From an uncultured Clostridia bacterium (lineage in GTDB: Bacteria > Bacillota > Clostridia > Lachnospirales > CAG-274), in assembly GCA_947629215.1 (NCBI GenBank), contig CANRCU010000002.1, forward strand, positions 1-34,091: DNA of 34,091 nt, written 5' to 3'. This document shows positions 9,561 through 18,350 of the stretch, piece after piece; position 1 is the first letter of the stretch, and each line of letters begins with the position of its first letter. A program made the translations under genes and the position numbers. The notes under the pieces were generated by a model. That model did not search any database. It was not told the origin of the DNA and saw only the letters and a program-made list of their open reading frames with translations.

Positions 9561-9637
9561 TTACCCGTTCATTTTATTACAATCTACATTATACCACCGG
9601 CATATATGCCCAGTCAATGCCCTATTTGTGCCTTGGA

Positions 9638-10291
9638 TTATTCGCACAGTTTCTCCACTCCATCAATACCAAATAACAGCATTGTAAGGCTCTCTACTGC
9701 TGCATCCACATCTTTGTATACAGTTCTGCGATTAATATTTTCTTTTTCTGCAATGTCGTCAACTGATGCCTTTTCCGGCAAAAGATACAGTCCCTTAATT
9801 ACACGCCAGTGCCTCATATCTTCTGCATATTTACTGTTTTCGCATTGTTTATGATAAATGTCCAACATCTTATTGATATGCTGCATTATAATGCGTGTTT
9901 TTTCCGCTGATTTTTTTATGTTATCAACTACTACCGTTTCCGTATATCCCTGCCCGCTCATAAGTTCCATAATATCAACAAACTCGTCAGTAACATCTTT
10001 TTCACTTTCCCATACAGCATTTGCATAATGACTATTCAACGAACGATAATGTTGTAACAGCAATCGTGTATTGGCATATTGTTTACGAAAACGTTTGCTT
10101 CTAAATTCCCGATGTTCGTTTTGAATAACAATCGCAGCCTGTTCCGCTGCTTGTTTTGCTGCTACTTCCGTAGCTTGTTTTATTGTCTGATAGAACATCT
10201 CGCCGAATAATTCCTTTTGTTCCGGTATATAATTTTCCATTAACTCGTCAATCGCCCTTAAAAGGGCTGGGTCTTTTTTCTTTTTGCTCAT
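9638..10291 (-). CDS. Phage regulator with sigma-70 region 4/ArpU-like C-terminal HTH
   Basis: C-terminal 'GLYLLPEKASVDDIAEKENINRRTVYKDVDAAVESLTMLLFGIDGVEK' is HTH-like; placed at the early/late boundary. Confidence 0.5.
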   Translation of the reverse strand: MSKKKKDPALLRAIDELMENYIPEQKELFGEMFYQTIKQATEVAAKQAAEQAAIVIQNEHREFRSKRFRKQYANTRLLLQHYRSLNSHYANAVWESEKDVTDEFVDIMELMSGQGYTETVVVDNIKKSAEKTRIIMQHINKMLDIYHKQCENSKYAEDMRHWRVIKGLYLLPEKASVDDIAEKENINRRTVYKDVDAAVESLTMLLFGIDGVEKLCE

Positions 10292-10320
10292 GGTATAATG
10301 CAGTCCTTTCCTCGCAATAA

Positions 10321-10851
10321 CTATCTTTGCGTTATTTTTACTTCTTGCAGGAAGTCCAAAATCCCCCTGTAAATCCTAACTTCATATTCTGGTATATCAT
10401 CTGGTTTTATGTACTTTCTGCCATATATCTGTTTCATATCACGCCATATTTCCCACGGAATACGATAAAAACGCCAGAAGTCAAAAGATACGAGTATATA
10501 GCACTTAGCACCAAGTTCTCTGTGCCTCTCCAACGCTTCCGCTTGTTGTTCTAACACTACTGACTGCTGGATTTTATCTGCGCTTGTTGTTTTTGCCTCA
10601 AACACAATAGAATTACCACCTTTTAGTGTTCCCTTAAAATCCGGCTGTGCTTTTTTTGCGTAACACGCCAAAAATTGCCCTTTGCTGTTCAAGTGTCCTA
10701 ACTGTTTCGTAGGTTCGGGAGATTTGTCAATTTCCGCTATACAAGCCTGTCGGTAGTACCGACAGGCTGCATCAATCATCTGTTCAAATAATTGTCCCAA
10801 CTCCCTGTTTCGTTTTCCCCTTATGGCGGCATTATTTACACTTGCCATCAT
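10321..10851 (-). CDS. RecU-like Holliday junction resolvase
   Basis: N-terminal 'RGKRNRELGQLFEQMIDAACRYYR', 'QPDFKGTLKGGNSIVFEAKTT', 'QQAEALERHRELGAKCYILVSF'. Confidence 0.78.
   Translation of the reverse strand: MMASVNNAAIRGKRNRELGQLFEQMIDAACRYYRQACIAEIDKSPEPTKQLGHLNSKGQFLACYAKKAQPDFKGTLKGGNSIVFEAKTTSADKIQQSVVLEQQAEALERHRELGAKCYILVSFDFWRFYRIPWEIWRDMKQIYGRKYIKPDDIPEYEVRIYRGILDFLQEVKITQR
10744..10768. repeat. Perfect 12-bp-arm inverted repeat with a 1-nt centre, inside the RecU-like ORF
   Basis: AGCCTGTCGGTA-G-TACCGACAGGCT read directly. Confidence 0.9.
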
Positions 10852-11036
10852 ACAAGCCCTTTTTGTTGAGCATATTCTGCAATCTTATAAGCAGTTGCTC
10901 CCTTTATGCCTTTACATTCACCTTTGGCAAGCCCATCAAGCAGGATTTTTACCTTATTTTCCTGATTGTTGCCATTTTCTATAAGCATTTTGTTAATTTT
11001 TTTCATCATACCTATTAGAACCCTCCTTGCTTTCAT
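10848..11036 (-). CDS. Small hypothetical phage protein
   Basis: Packed ORF overlapping its neighbours by stop/start. Confidence 0.55.
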   Translation of the reverse strand: MKARRVLIGMMKKINKMLIENGNNQENKVKILLDGLAKGECKGIKGATAYKIAEYAQQKGLV

Positions 11037-11341
11037 TTCGGACTGTCCGCAAACTCTACACGGTCAGCTTGAATTTCAGTTGCTTTGCGTTTGTTACCGT
11101 CCTTATCTTCATAATTACGAGTACGTATTTCGCCTTTTATAATAACTTTTCTACCCTTTGACAAATATTTTGTCACAAACTCCGCCGTCTGTCTCCAAGC
11201 AACTACAACCGGAAAGTCCGCAACATCTTCTTTGCTACTCCTATCTACAGCTACAATAAACGTACATACCGATACACCATTTGGCGTAATTTTAAGTTCA
11301 GGGTCTGCGGTCAGTCTACCGCTTATAATTACATTGTTCAT
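11033..11341 (-). CDS. ssb: Single-stranded DNA-binding protein
   Basis: MNNVIISGRLTADPELKITPNGVSVCTFIVAVDR...KGRKVIIKGEIRTRNYEDKDGNKRKATEIQADRVEF. Confidence 0.93.
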   Translation of the reverse strand: MNNVIISGRLTADPELKITPNGVSVCTFIVAVDRSSKEDVADFPVVVAWRQTAEFVTKYLSKGRKVIIKGEIRTRNYEDKDGNKRKATEIQADRVEFADSPK

Positions 11342-11607
11342 TTTTTTAGTCTCCTTTCTGTTATTTCTTTAAGCCAATGTTCCCAAACTTTTTTATAAAA
11401 TGGGTGTGATACAAACTGTTCATAAGAAATAATTAATCTATTCTTATGTGGTGATTTTTTTTCAAAGAGTATACGAAATAAAAAATCACCTTTATTCAGT
11501 TTAAATTTCTGTGTAATTTCAAGTTTTATCCTGTCAAAATCCATCTCATTATTTTCAATAAAATAGTCAGATAAATAATAAATTTTTTCGCTTACATCAA
11601 AGTACAT
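11338..11607 (-). CDS. Hypothetical protein
   Basis: Preferred start MYFDVSEK at 11607 after GGGAGG; operon context. Confidence 0.5.
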   Translation of the reverse strand: MYFDVSEKIYYLSDYFIENNEMDFDRIKLEITQKFKLNKGDFLFRILFEKKSPHKNRLIISYEQFVSHPFYKKVWEHWLKEITERRLKK

Positions 11608-11645
11608 ATTGCTTGCTTCCTCCCAAAATATTACGCTTTGTCTTT

Positions 11646-12077
11646 TTATCCGTTCCACTTTTCCATTAGCCAATGTTCTTTGCAAGCATCACAATCTACA
11701 TAAGCTTCCGGATTGTCTTTGTTCTTTTCAACCAATGCGCATAATTGCTGATGTGTATATGGGCAGCTTATATACTGTGTCAAGCAAACAATTTCTTCGT
11801 ACTCCACATTTGAATAACCTTCTTCGTTTTTACCATTTAATACGATGTCTGCAAGTATCTGCATCATTGCTTCTGCATTTGTAGGCACATAGTCAGGAGG
11901 TTTCCCATCCAACGGGTAAATAGTTTGCAATGCCGCCATACCCATTCTGCAAGCCTCATTCACTTGCTCCATACCATCAGGCAATTCGCTGTAATGCTCT
12001 TTATGGGTAGGGTCTAATATTTCAATAGCTCGTTTTATACTGATTTTTTTCATTCCCATTATATGTATTACTTTCAC
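11646..12077 (-). CDS. Hypothetical phage protein
   Basis: ORF in operon context with C-terminal 'CDACKEHWLMEKWNG'. Confidence 0.55.
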   Translation of the reverse strand: MKVIHIMGMKKISIKRAIEILDPTHKEHYSELPDGMEQVNEACRMGMAALQTIYPLDGKPPDYVPTNAEAMMQILADIVLNGKNEEGYSNVEYEEIVCLTQYISCPYTHQQLCALVEKNKDNPEAYVDCDACKEHWLMEKWNG

Positions 12078-12083
12078 CGCCTT

Positions 12084-12926
12084 TTATTCCAACCACCATT
12101 TCATAACATCTTCTGCCGACTGCCATACACCGTCTAATCCTGACTCTTTTCTGGCTTGTAACATTTTATCGAAAGCCCTTAAATAAGCCCTGTAATAAGT
12201 TGGGTATCGCTTTAATTCTTGTCTTCTTTGTTTTCCTGCCATAGGACACCCGATGCACCCGATGCGCTTGTTTCCACATTCATAAAGTGGATTACTTTTG
12301 CAGCCATAGTGGTTTAAAAATTCCCATACATCGCTTTCCGACCAGTCAATGATAGGATTGACTATCGTTGAAGTAGTCCTATAACAATGTTCCACAAACC
12401 TCCGTGTATCAGCATTGTCGTAATTTAGTACAAGTCCATTTTTATTATTTACTTCATAATCAAGTTGCATTTCCTCAGCTTTTTTCTGCATTGTTTTCGG
12501 CTTGCCGATAACTTTTACCATACCGGCATTAGCTTTTCTTTTACTGCTTTCATCGGCTCTGACGCCCGTTATTTTCAGCCTGCCTTTTCCCCCTTGCTCT
12601 TTTAATTCACTGCAACAATACCTTACTACCCTTGTAGGAGGAAAATGCTTTTTTATGATTAAATCCCACATAGTTATGTGTTTACCATCCTTATTTCTCG
12701 GAATATGAATTTTTACATCATTCTGAGATTTTATGTATTTCACCGTTTCGGGCATATCCACAGATGTAAGATTATGTACGGCTTCAAACTTAACTCCCGA
12801 AAGTTCAGCCAATATCTTTATGGTGTCGCTGTCCTTTCCGCCGCTATAGCACAGATAGTATGGCTCTGTTTCCGGTTCAAAGCTTTTTAACCTTTCAATA
12901 GCTTTTTGTTCTTTATCCCTGTTCAT
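12084..12926 (-). CDS. PAPS-reductase/ATP-pyrophosphatase (PP-loop) family protein
   Basis: PP-loop YLCYSGGKDSDT; VNPIIDWSESDVWEFLNHYG; Cys cluster CGNKRIGCIGCPMAG. Confidence 0.85.
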   Translation of the reverse strand: MNRDKEQKAIERLKSFEPETEPYYLCYSGGKDSDTIKILAELSGVKFEAVHNLTSVDMPETVKYIKSQNDVKIHIPRNKDGKHITMWDLIIKKHFPPTRVVRYCCSELKEQGGKGRLKITGVRADESSKRKANAGMVKVIGKPKTMQKKAEEMQLDYEVNNKNGLVLNYDNADTRRFVEHCYRTTSTIVNPIIDWSESDVWEFLNHYGCKSNPLYECGNKRIGCIGCPMAGKQRRQELKRYPTYYRAYLRAFDKMLQARKESGLDGVWQSAEDVMKWWLE

Positions 12927-12961
12927 TATTTGTTCTCTCCTAACATTTCATTTTTGTTTTT

Positions 12962-13225
12962 TCAAAATTTTTTATCCTTTTTCTGAAATAGTGCAGATAC
13001 TTCCGTTTCAATTTGCGCCAGTCTTTTTTCTCCAATACCTTTTACTGTTTTAATACGTTCCATCACATCTGTAATGTCTGCTCCCTTTACAGAGTTAGCT
13101 CCATCCTTGAAACCCTCCACATAAATATTTGTACAAAAGGCATCAAATTGTTCGTGGTCGTATTGCTTTGCTGCTTTATACTGCACTCTTGTTGTCATAT
13201 ATTTTTGGTTTGGCTTTTTCTTCAT
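12962..13225 (-). CDS. Small protein with helix-hairpin-helix-like C-terminus
   Basis: 'IKTVKGIGEKRLAQIE'. Confidence 0.5.
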   Translation of the reverse strand: MKKKPNQKYMTTRVQYKAAKQYDHEQFDAFCTNIYVEGFKDGANSVKGADITDVMERIKTVKGIGEKRLAQIETEVSALFQKKDKKF

Positions 13226-13253
13226 TTAGCATCGCCCTTTCTCAATCATAGTT

Positions 13254-14393
13254 TCAACGTTTCTTGTAATAAGCAGAACGGAAACCTACACTCGCATCCA
13301 TATTCGTTCGGACATTGCCCAAATCCATACTGAACACACTTGCATTTGTTCCAACGCCCCAGTTTCCACCACGAAGTGGGAAATACTCTCCGTCATTACT
13401 ATCAACATACAAACAAGAGTTGCCCTCTCCTGCATATAAAGCAAGCGCTTTTAATTGCTCGCTTGCGCAGTCTGTATCAATGACAACATCTTCCCATCTA
13501 CTAACTCCGAATTTTTGATAAATATCTTCGTCCGTGGTTATAATAATGCCTCCATCCGAAACAGAAGCATATACTGCATTAAGTGCATAATCCGTAATCG
13601 GTAACCAATTTCCCGATATTTCCGAAAGGTCAATATCCATTGCAGCATTGTTATCCTTTGCCGCCTGTAACATTCCGTCCTTAATTCTCAATCCTCGTAC
13701 CATTTCCCATACGTTTCCGCAAAGGTCGTGTACTCCATCAAATTGATGGTTGTGTGTCCACGTTGTAGGACCACTACCGGCAAGAGTTGTACTATTTTCA
13801 TATACAATTCCGAACTCGCTTTTATTTGCATGGTAATGTCCGCTTGCAGTATTTCCGTGTGGCAATGTACCATATATATTACGACTGATATTTGCAACTA
13901 ATCCCCATTCTGCTTCTGTCATCAAATGCCAGCCCTCTCCCTTGCTGAAACAAGCTCTCGCCGCATCATCATTCGTGATGTTTGTCCACATTCTCTGAAA
14001 TGGTAACGAATAGGGCTTCCCTTTAATCTCACAATTAGGGTATACTGAAATATAAATCTCGTCATATTCCTCGCCGTCAATTATAAATGCAGGATGGGTA
14101 TTGTCAGAACCCCCGAACAATTCTTCATTTGTAACCTTGCTGAATTTTCTCATAATTGACGGAAGCCCAAAATCATCGTAAATAATAACTGTTTCCTCTT
14201 TTACTCCATTAGATGGAATTGTGCCGGTCTTGATAATCTCCTGTGGTATGATTTTTTCTACGTTCTTTTCTCCCGCATTTTCTCCCAAAAATTCATACAG
14301 CGCTTTTGTTTGCTCTCCTAAAAAGCCGCTTTTCCCCTTAGCTTCCATAACTGTTACATTGCCATTAATGCTTGTTGCAATTTTAATTTCCAT
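13254..14393 (-). CDS. Formylglycine-generating-enzyme/C-type-lectin-fold protein, DGR variable-protein-like
   Basis: 'WHLMTEAEWGLVANIS', 'GVHDLCGNVWEMVRG', C-terminal 'FPLRGGNWGVGTNASVFSMDLGNVRTNMDASVGFRSAYYKKR'. Confidence 0.75.
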   Translation of the reverse strand: MEIKIATSINGNVTVMEAKGKSGFLGEQTKALYEFLGENAGEKNVEKIIPQEIIKTGTIPSNGVKEETVIIYDDFGLPSIMRKFSKVTNEELFGGSDNTHPAFIIDGEEYDEIYISVYPNCEIKGKPYSLPFQRMWTNITNDDAARACFSKGEGWHLMTEAEWGLVANISRNIYGTLPHGNTASGHYHANKSEFGIVYENSTTLAGSGPTTWTHNHQFDGVHDLCGNVWEMVRGLRIKDGMLQAAKDNNAAMDIDLSEISGNWLPITDYALNAVYASVSDGGIIITTDEDIYQKFGVSRWEDVVIDTDCASEQLKALALYAGEGNSCLYVDSNDGEYFPLRGGNWGVGTNASVFSMDLGNVRTNMDASVGFRSAYYKKR

Positions 14394-14420
14394 CGTATAT
14401 TCCCTCCTCGTAAAATTCCA

Positions 14421-14873
14421 TCATTTAGACCCACACCCTTTAAGCAACATTCCACTTGTAAGTGCATAAGGATGTTCATAAGCATCTTTTATAGCATTTT
14501 CAAATTCGCTTTGACTCATATTTCGCTGCATACCCACAAGAATAGGCGGTGGCAACGGTATTTCATAGTTTTGCGGCCTCCACAAATGCAAACAATTTCC
14601 AAGCTGATTGACATATTGACTTTGTGCCGGATGATACTGCAATACCGTTTCTTCCGGATAAAAAAACATATCTTTTAGCCTGCACATATCATCCCAAGAC
14701 GGTATGTAATGTCTTTTAAAAGGTGATATACTTATATGGTCCCATCCTGCACCTGTACTCCATATTACAGATGCATCAAGTTTCCCAAATATCATTCTGC
14801 CGTGTCCGCCATCATCGGAAGTTTGCAAAATCATCAAGTTTGGTGTTTTCCTTAATTCTTCAATTGTTTTCAT
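14421..14873 (-). CDS. Hypothetical phage protein (DUF7694-like)
   Basis: 'WDHISISPFKRHYIPSWDDMCRLKDMFFYPEETVLQYHPAQSQYVN...CLHLWRP' resembles common phage proteins. Confidence 0.55.
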   Translation of the reverse strand: MKTIEELRKTPNLMILQTSDDGGHGRMIFGKLDASVIWSTGAGWDHISISPFKRHYIPSWDDMCRLKDMFFYPEETVLQYHPAQSQYVNQLGNCLHLWRPQNYEIPLPPPILVGMQRNMSQSEFENAIKDAYEHPYALTSGMLLKGCGSK

Positions 14874-15295
14874 TATTTCACTCCTGTTTCCGGCTCATAC
14901 TGCGTACACCAGCAGTATCTATCCCAAATATCACAAATATCGGATGCTTTACATTTCCCATCTTCCGTCCTATCATCACAAGTACCTTCGGTGAACCATC
15001 CTGCAAACTCACACGTTTTTTCGCACTGCTCTGTATAATAATTTTTGCAGTTATGGCATTTAGTTTCTTCCCACCATTCAGCAATATCATCTTGATTATA
15101 TTCGCAATCTACCTCGCTACAATATTCATCAATGACAGCTTGGCAATCAATATGGAGATGTTCTGTATAGAAATTATCTTCATATTTTGCGGCGCAATAT
15201 GAGTACTTTTCGCCTTTTTCAATGTTCTGCCCACATAAACTGCACTTATGTTGTTTAGCTGCAACTTGTTCTTTCCTTGTTACAAATTCAAGCAA
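14873..15295 (-). CDS. Cys-rich putative zinc-binding protein
   Basis: 'HKCSLCGQNIEKGEKYSYC' and multiple CxxC-like pairs; TTG start at 15295 after GGGAGGTGAG preferred over the track start. Confidence 0.55.
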   Translation of the reverse strand: MLEFVTRKEQVAAKQHKCSLCGQNIEKGEKYSYCAAKYEDNFYTEHLHIDCQAVIDEYCSEVDCEYNQDDIAEWWEETKCHNCKNYYTEQCEKTCEFAGWFTEGTCDDRTEDGKCKASDICDIWDRYCWCTQYEPETGVK

Positions 15296-15296
15296 G

Positions 15297-15647
15297 TTAC
15301 TCACCTCCCACAAATTCGCACTCGCCACATTCTGGTTGTGTAGGCTGACACGGGTCGCACTTCATTGCCTCTATCTCGTCAAGCATCCTTGCATTTTCCA
15401 AAATTTTAGCCTTTATACTTTCTCCGCAATCAGAAAAATCGGAATCGTTTTCGTTCTGTATTTCTGATACCGTGTGAGCAAAGATTTTGACAGCACCTCT
15501 TATTCTATCAAGAGTATTAACTGCTTCGCTTATCTTCTGGTATAGCGGCGAGTAAAGGTTAAGACTTTTCCTCCTCTCGTAAAGTATTTGAATTGCAAAC
15601 GAAATATCGTCTGTCTCTTTTAGTTCTTTCATAGTCCATCTATCCAT
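15297..15647 (-). CDS. Hypothetical phage protein
   Basis: MDRWTMKELKETDDISFAIQILYERRKSLN...; tightly packed. Confidence 0.5.
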   Translation of the reverse strand: MDRWTMKELKETDDISFAIQILYERRKSLNLYSPLYQKISEAVNTLDRIRGAVKIFAHTVSEIQNENDSDFSDCGESIKAKILENARMLDEIEAMKCDPCQPTQPECGECEFVGGE

Positions 15648-16153
15648 TATTCAGCCTCCTTGTCCTCTATCTCGTGCAAACACTTTTTAAGCCATTCTAC
15701 AAAGTCATCAATTCCATTGCACTTGTTCATTTTCCCAAGTTCTGCCATAACTTCATAGAAATCATCATCGCATAAACCATCTATTTTCTGTGCGAAATCA
15801 AAATTAGTAAAATTATTATTCATAAAATTCGCCTCTGTCTCTCTCAATGCATTAGCAAGCTCATATAGCATTTTGTCAATAGCATCTGCATCATTAATCA
15901 ATGTTCTAATACTCCGAGGAACTCCCTTTACCGTTTCCATATTTTCAACCCACATTTTTGCGTGTTCGTCAGGGTCAAAGTCCTCGTAATACTCCTGCAC
16001 TTCGGTGGTTATGTCCTTTCCTGCAATGTTAAAGAAAAAATCTTCGCCTGCCGGACTATGTTTTCCAATTTCAATGCTTCCATCTTCATAGATGTTATAC
16101 CACCAGCCCATTTTATTTGCTTTATATAATAAAGCTTGATTTAATTTGTGCAT
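15647..16153 (-). CDS. Hypothetical protein
   Basis: ORF in operon context. Confidence 0.5.
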   Translation of the reverse strand: MHKLNQALLYKANKMGWWYNIYEDGSIEIGKHSPAGEDFFFNIAGKDITTEVQEYYEDFDPDEHAKMWVENMETVKGVPRSIRTLINDADAIDKMLYELANALRETEANFMNNNFTNFDFAQKIDGLCDDDFYEVMAELGKMNKCNGIDDFVEWLKKCLHEIEDKEAE

Positions 16154-16156
16154 AGA

Positions 16157-16597
16157 TTAACCCTCTTCCTGCATAATTTGGTACGCTGCTTTTTCAAGTC
16201 CGTGTTTCAGGTTCTCCTGATTTTGTACCTGTTCCCACGTAAGTCCTAATGCATCAAGAGTGTCCTCATAATCTCCCGTATACCCAAATTCGTGGTTACA
16301 AAGTTCATAATAAAACATTTCATAACAAAAACCATCGCCTGTTTTATCTGCAGCGATTGCTGCTTCATATTCCCTGCTGTGACGTTTGCTCATATCCTTA
16401 TAAGCCGGAATATCTTTTTTCAGAATATATGCTCCTGCAAAAAGGTATGCAACTTGTGCAAGGTCGCTATCCTTTTTTGCATCAAGTCCCCACTTGCTCA
16501 TCATTTCCTCGAACTGCTTATCACCAAAAGCAAATCCCAATGGAAAGTCATTTACCTCTTGTTGGTGTTTTTCTTTCATCAATCTGTACTCATTCAT
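16157..16597 (-). CDS. Hypothetical protein
   Basis: ORF in operon context; MNEYRL is a plausible start at 16597. Confidence 0.5.
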   Translation of the reverse strand: MNEYRLMKEKHQQEVNDFPLGFAFGDKQFEEMMSKWGLDAKKDSDLAQVAYLFAGAYILKKDIPAYKDMSKRHSREYEAAIAADKTGDGFCYEMFYYELCNHEFGYTGDYEDTLDALGLTWEQVQNQENLKHGLEKAAYQIMQEEG

Positions 16598-16612
16598 CGT
16601 CCGTTCCTCCAA

Positions 16613-17599
16613 TCATTTTGTTTGGCGCATATCCTCCCACGCCATAGTTAATACTTTTGATACTTCACGCAATCGACTTATAATAGCCCTTGCTTTGTAA
16701 TTGTCATATCCTTTAGGGGTCAATACCCGTACCAAATCATCACTGTTGTAATTTGTAGTGATAATAGTAGGTAACATTTTTTCGTAGCGGTCATTCAAGA
16801 TAGAATACAATGTACTTATACTCCAATCGGTGCATTGTTCTTTTCCTAAATCATCCACAATCAATAAAGATACATCTTTATATACTTGTAATACTTGCTT
16901 TTCATTCACTCCCTCACGGTCAAATGCTGACTTTATATCCAACAGTAAATCTCCTGCCGTCTTACAGATACACTGGATATGCTGTTCTGTCATAAGCTGC
17001 ATTGCTATTGCTGCCGCAAGGTGCGTTTTTCCTGTTCCGTTTGTACCCTCAATATAAAGCCCTATACCATCACGCATAAACATAGCGAAATTATCTGCAT
17101 AATCCTTTGCTATTTGATACGCTTTTTTTCTGGCAGAATTATCGGTTCTGAATGTATCAAATCTGCGTTGCTGAAAACGCTTTCCAATACCACTTTGTCC
17201 AAGCAGTCTGTTGATACGGGCTTGTTCCGCTTCATTGCGCTTTCGGCGTTCTTCCTCGGCTTTAAGTCGCTTCTGTTCGGCATCATACTCGTTCCATTTT
17301 TTCACAGCCTGTTTGCAATCGCAACGTTCCACAGTAGGACACCACATAAACACACTTCCGTCAAATACAAAGCCCTCATGGTGTAATGCCTTACCACAAA
17401 ACTCGCATTGCTCATCCGGAGGTTGAGGAGTTCTGATTGATAACCCTTTCTGCCTTGCTTCTGCTTCTGTCTTTACTATGTTTCCTTTTATTTCAGCCGT
17501 CTTTTCGGAAGCCTCCTGACGGTTTAAAGTTTGGTTGTTCAGAATATCTCCTATCCGCATTAAGTCCGCCATTTTCGCATCCTCCTCTCTGTAACTCAT
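16613..17599 (-). CDS. DnaC-like helicase loader ATPase
   Basis: Walker A GLYIEGTNGTGKTHLAAAIA, Walker B SLLIVDDLGKE, N-terminal zinc-binding cysteines CEFCGKAL. Confidence 0.85.
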   Translation of the reverse strand: MSYREEDAKMADLMRIGDILNNQTLNRQEASEKTAEIKGNIVKTEAEARQKGLSIRTPQPPDEQCEFCGKALHHEGFVFDGSVFMWCPTVERCDCKQAVKKWNEYDAEQKRLKAEEERRKRNEAEQARINRLLGQSGIGKRFQQRRFDTFRTDNSARKKAYQIAKDYADNFAMFMRDGIGLYIEGTNGTGKTHLAAAIAMQLMTEQHIQCICKTAGDLLLDIKSAFDREGVNEKQVLQVYKDVSLLIVDDLGKEQCTDWSISTLYSILNDRYEKMLPTIITTNYNSDDLVRVLTPKGYDNYKARAIISRLREVSKVLTMAWEDMRQTK

Positions 17600-18296
17600 T
17601 TTGTACTTTCTCTACGACCCAATTTAGAATTGCTCTATAATCGCTCTTGTACTTATACCCTTTGGCACCTTTGGCATTATCCAGTTTTTCGATAAACATC
17701 GCTGTTTTCTGCTCTCCGTATTTATCTACCAACTTTTGATATTCCGTTTCTGTCATACTCACAAACTCTGCATATTTTATCTTCTGTGGCGCTTGGCTTT
17801 TTGGTTCTGCCTCTTTCTTTGATATTCTCTCTTTCTTCTGTTCCGTTTTTATTGGTTTGTCCTGCGGTACGTCCGGCAGTTTTTCAATCTCTTGCTCTTG
17901 CTGTTCCTCTACATCGAATAACGGTTTTTTCGGTATATCCGTTGTCCTCTTTGAATAAAGGAAAGATAATCTATCCACTAACGATTGACACCATATAATC
18001 CGTCTTTTATTCCACAACGGCGCATCAATCTTCCCCATATCCGCAAGAGCTGTCAAAATTTCATTTGCCGTATCAACATCAGTTAATGCCATAATCGCAA
18101 GATAATCCATATTTGTCTTTTTTGAACAGTCATAAAAATGTCCCTCGGTAGAACTTAATATTTCCAGCATTTTGAACCAGAATGTATATCCTACGCTCCC
18201 CCAACGGTTTTCAAGTACAGTCAGTGTCCTACCCTTGTATGTAAAGTGAGGGAAGTAATCCGCTGTTTGTTTCCGCATTCTTCCCATTGTAATCAT
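17493..18296 (-). CDS. Phage replisome organiser, Lin1244/Lin1753 (DnaD-like) type
   Basis: N-terminal 'DYFPHFTYKGRTLTVLENRWGSVGYTFWFKMLEILSSTEGHFYDC'; position upstream of the DnaC-like gene. Confidence 0.72.
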   Translation of the reverse strand: MITMGRMRKQTADYFPHFTYKGRTLTVLENRWGSVGYTFWFKMLEILSSTEGHFYDCSKKTNMDYLAIMALTDVDTANEILTALADMGKIDAPLWNKRRIIWCQSLVDRLSFLYSKRTTDIPKKPLFDVEEQQEQEIEKLPDVPQDKPIKTEQKKERISKKEAEPKSQAPQKIKYAEFVSMTETEYQKLVDKYGEQKTAMFIEKLDNAKGAKGYKYKSDYRAILNWVVEKVQNELQRGGCENGGLNADRRYSEQPNFKPSGGFRKDG

Positions 18297-18350
18297 CTCC
18301 TTGTAATCGGGGATATTCGTGGAGAAAACAACCGAATATCCCCACTTTTA

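Noticed and set aside
10255-10280. GCCCTTAAAAGGGC followed by T-rich tract as a terminator
   Set aside because: Loop would be only about 2 nt and it lies in the start of the 9638..10291 coding sequence (MSKKKKDPALLRAID).
15297-15647. Possible Avd (DGR accessory) protein
   Set aside because: Small helical protein near the DGR-like target, but its Cys-rich acidic C-terminus and lack of an adjacent RT or template repeat do not support Avd.
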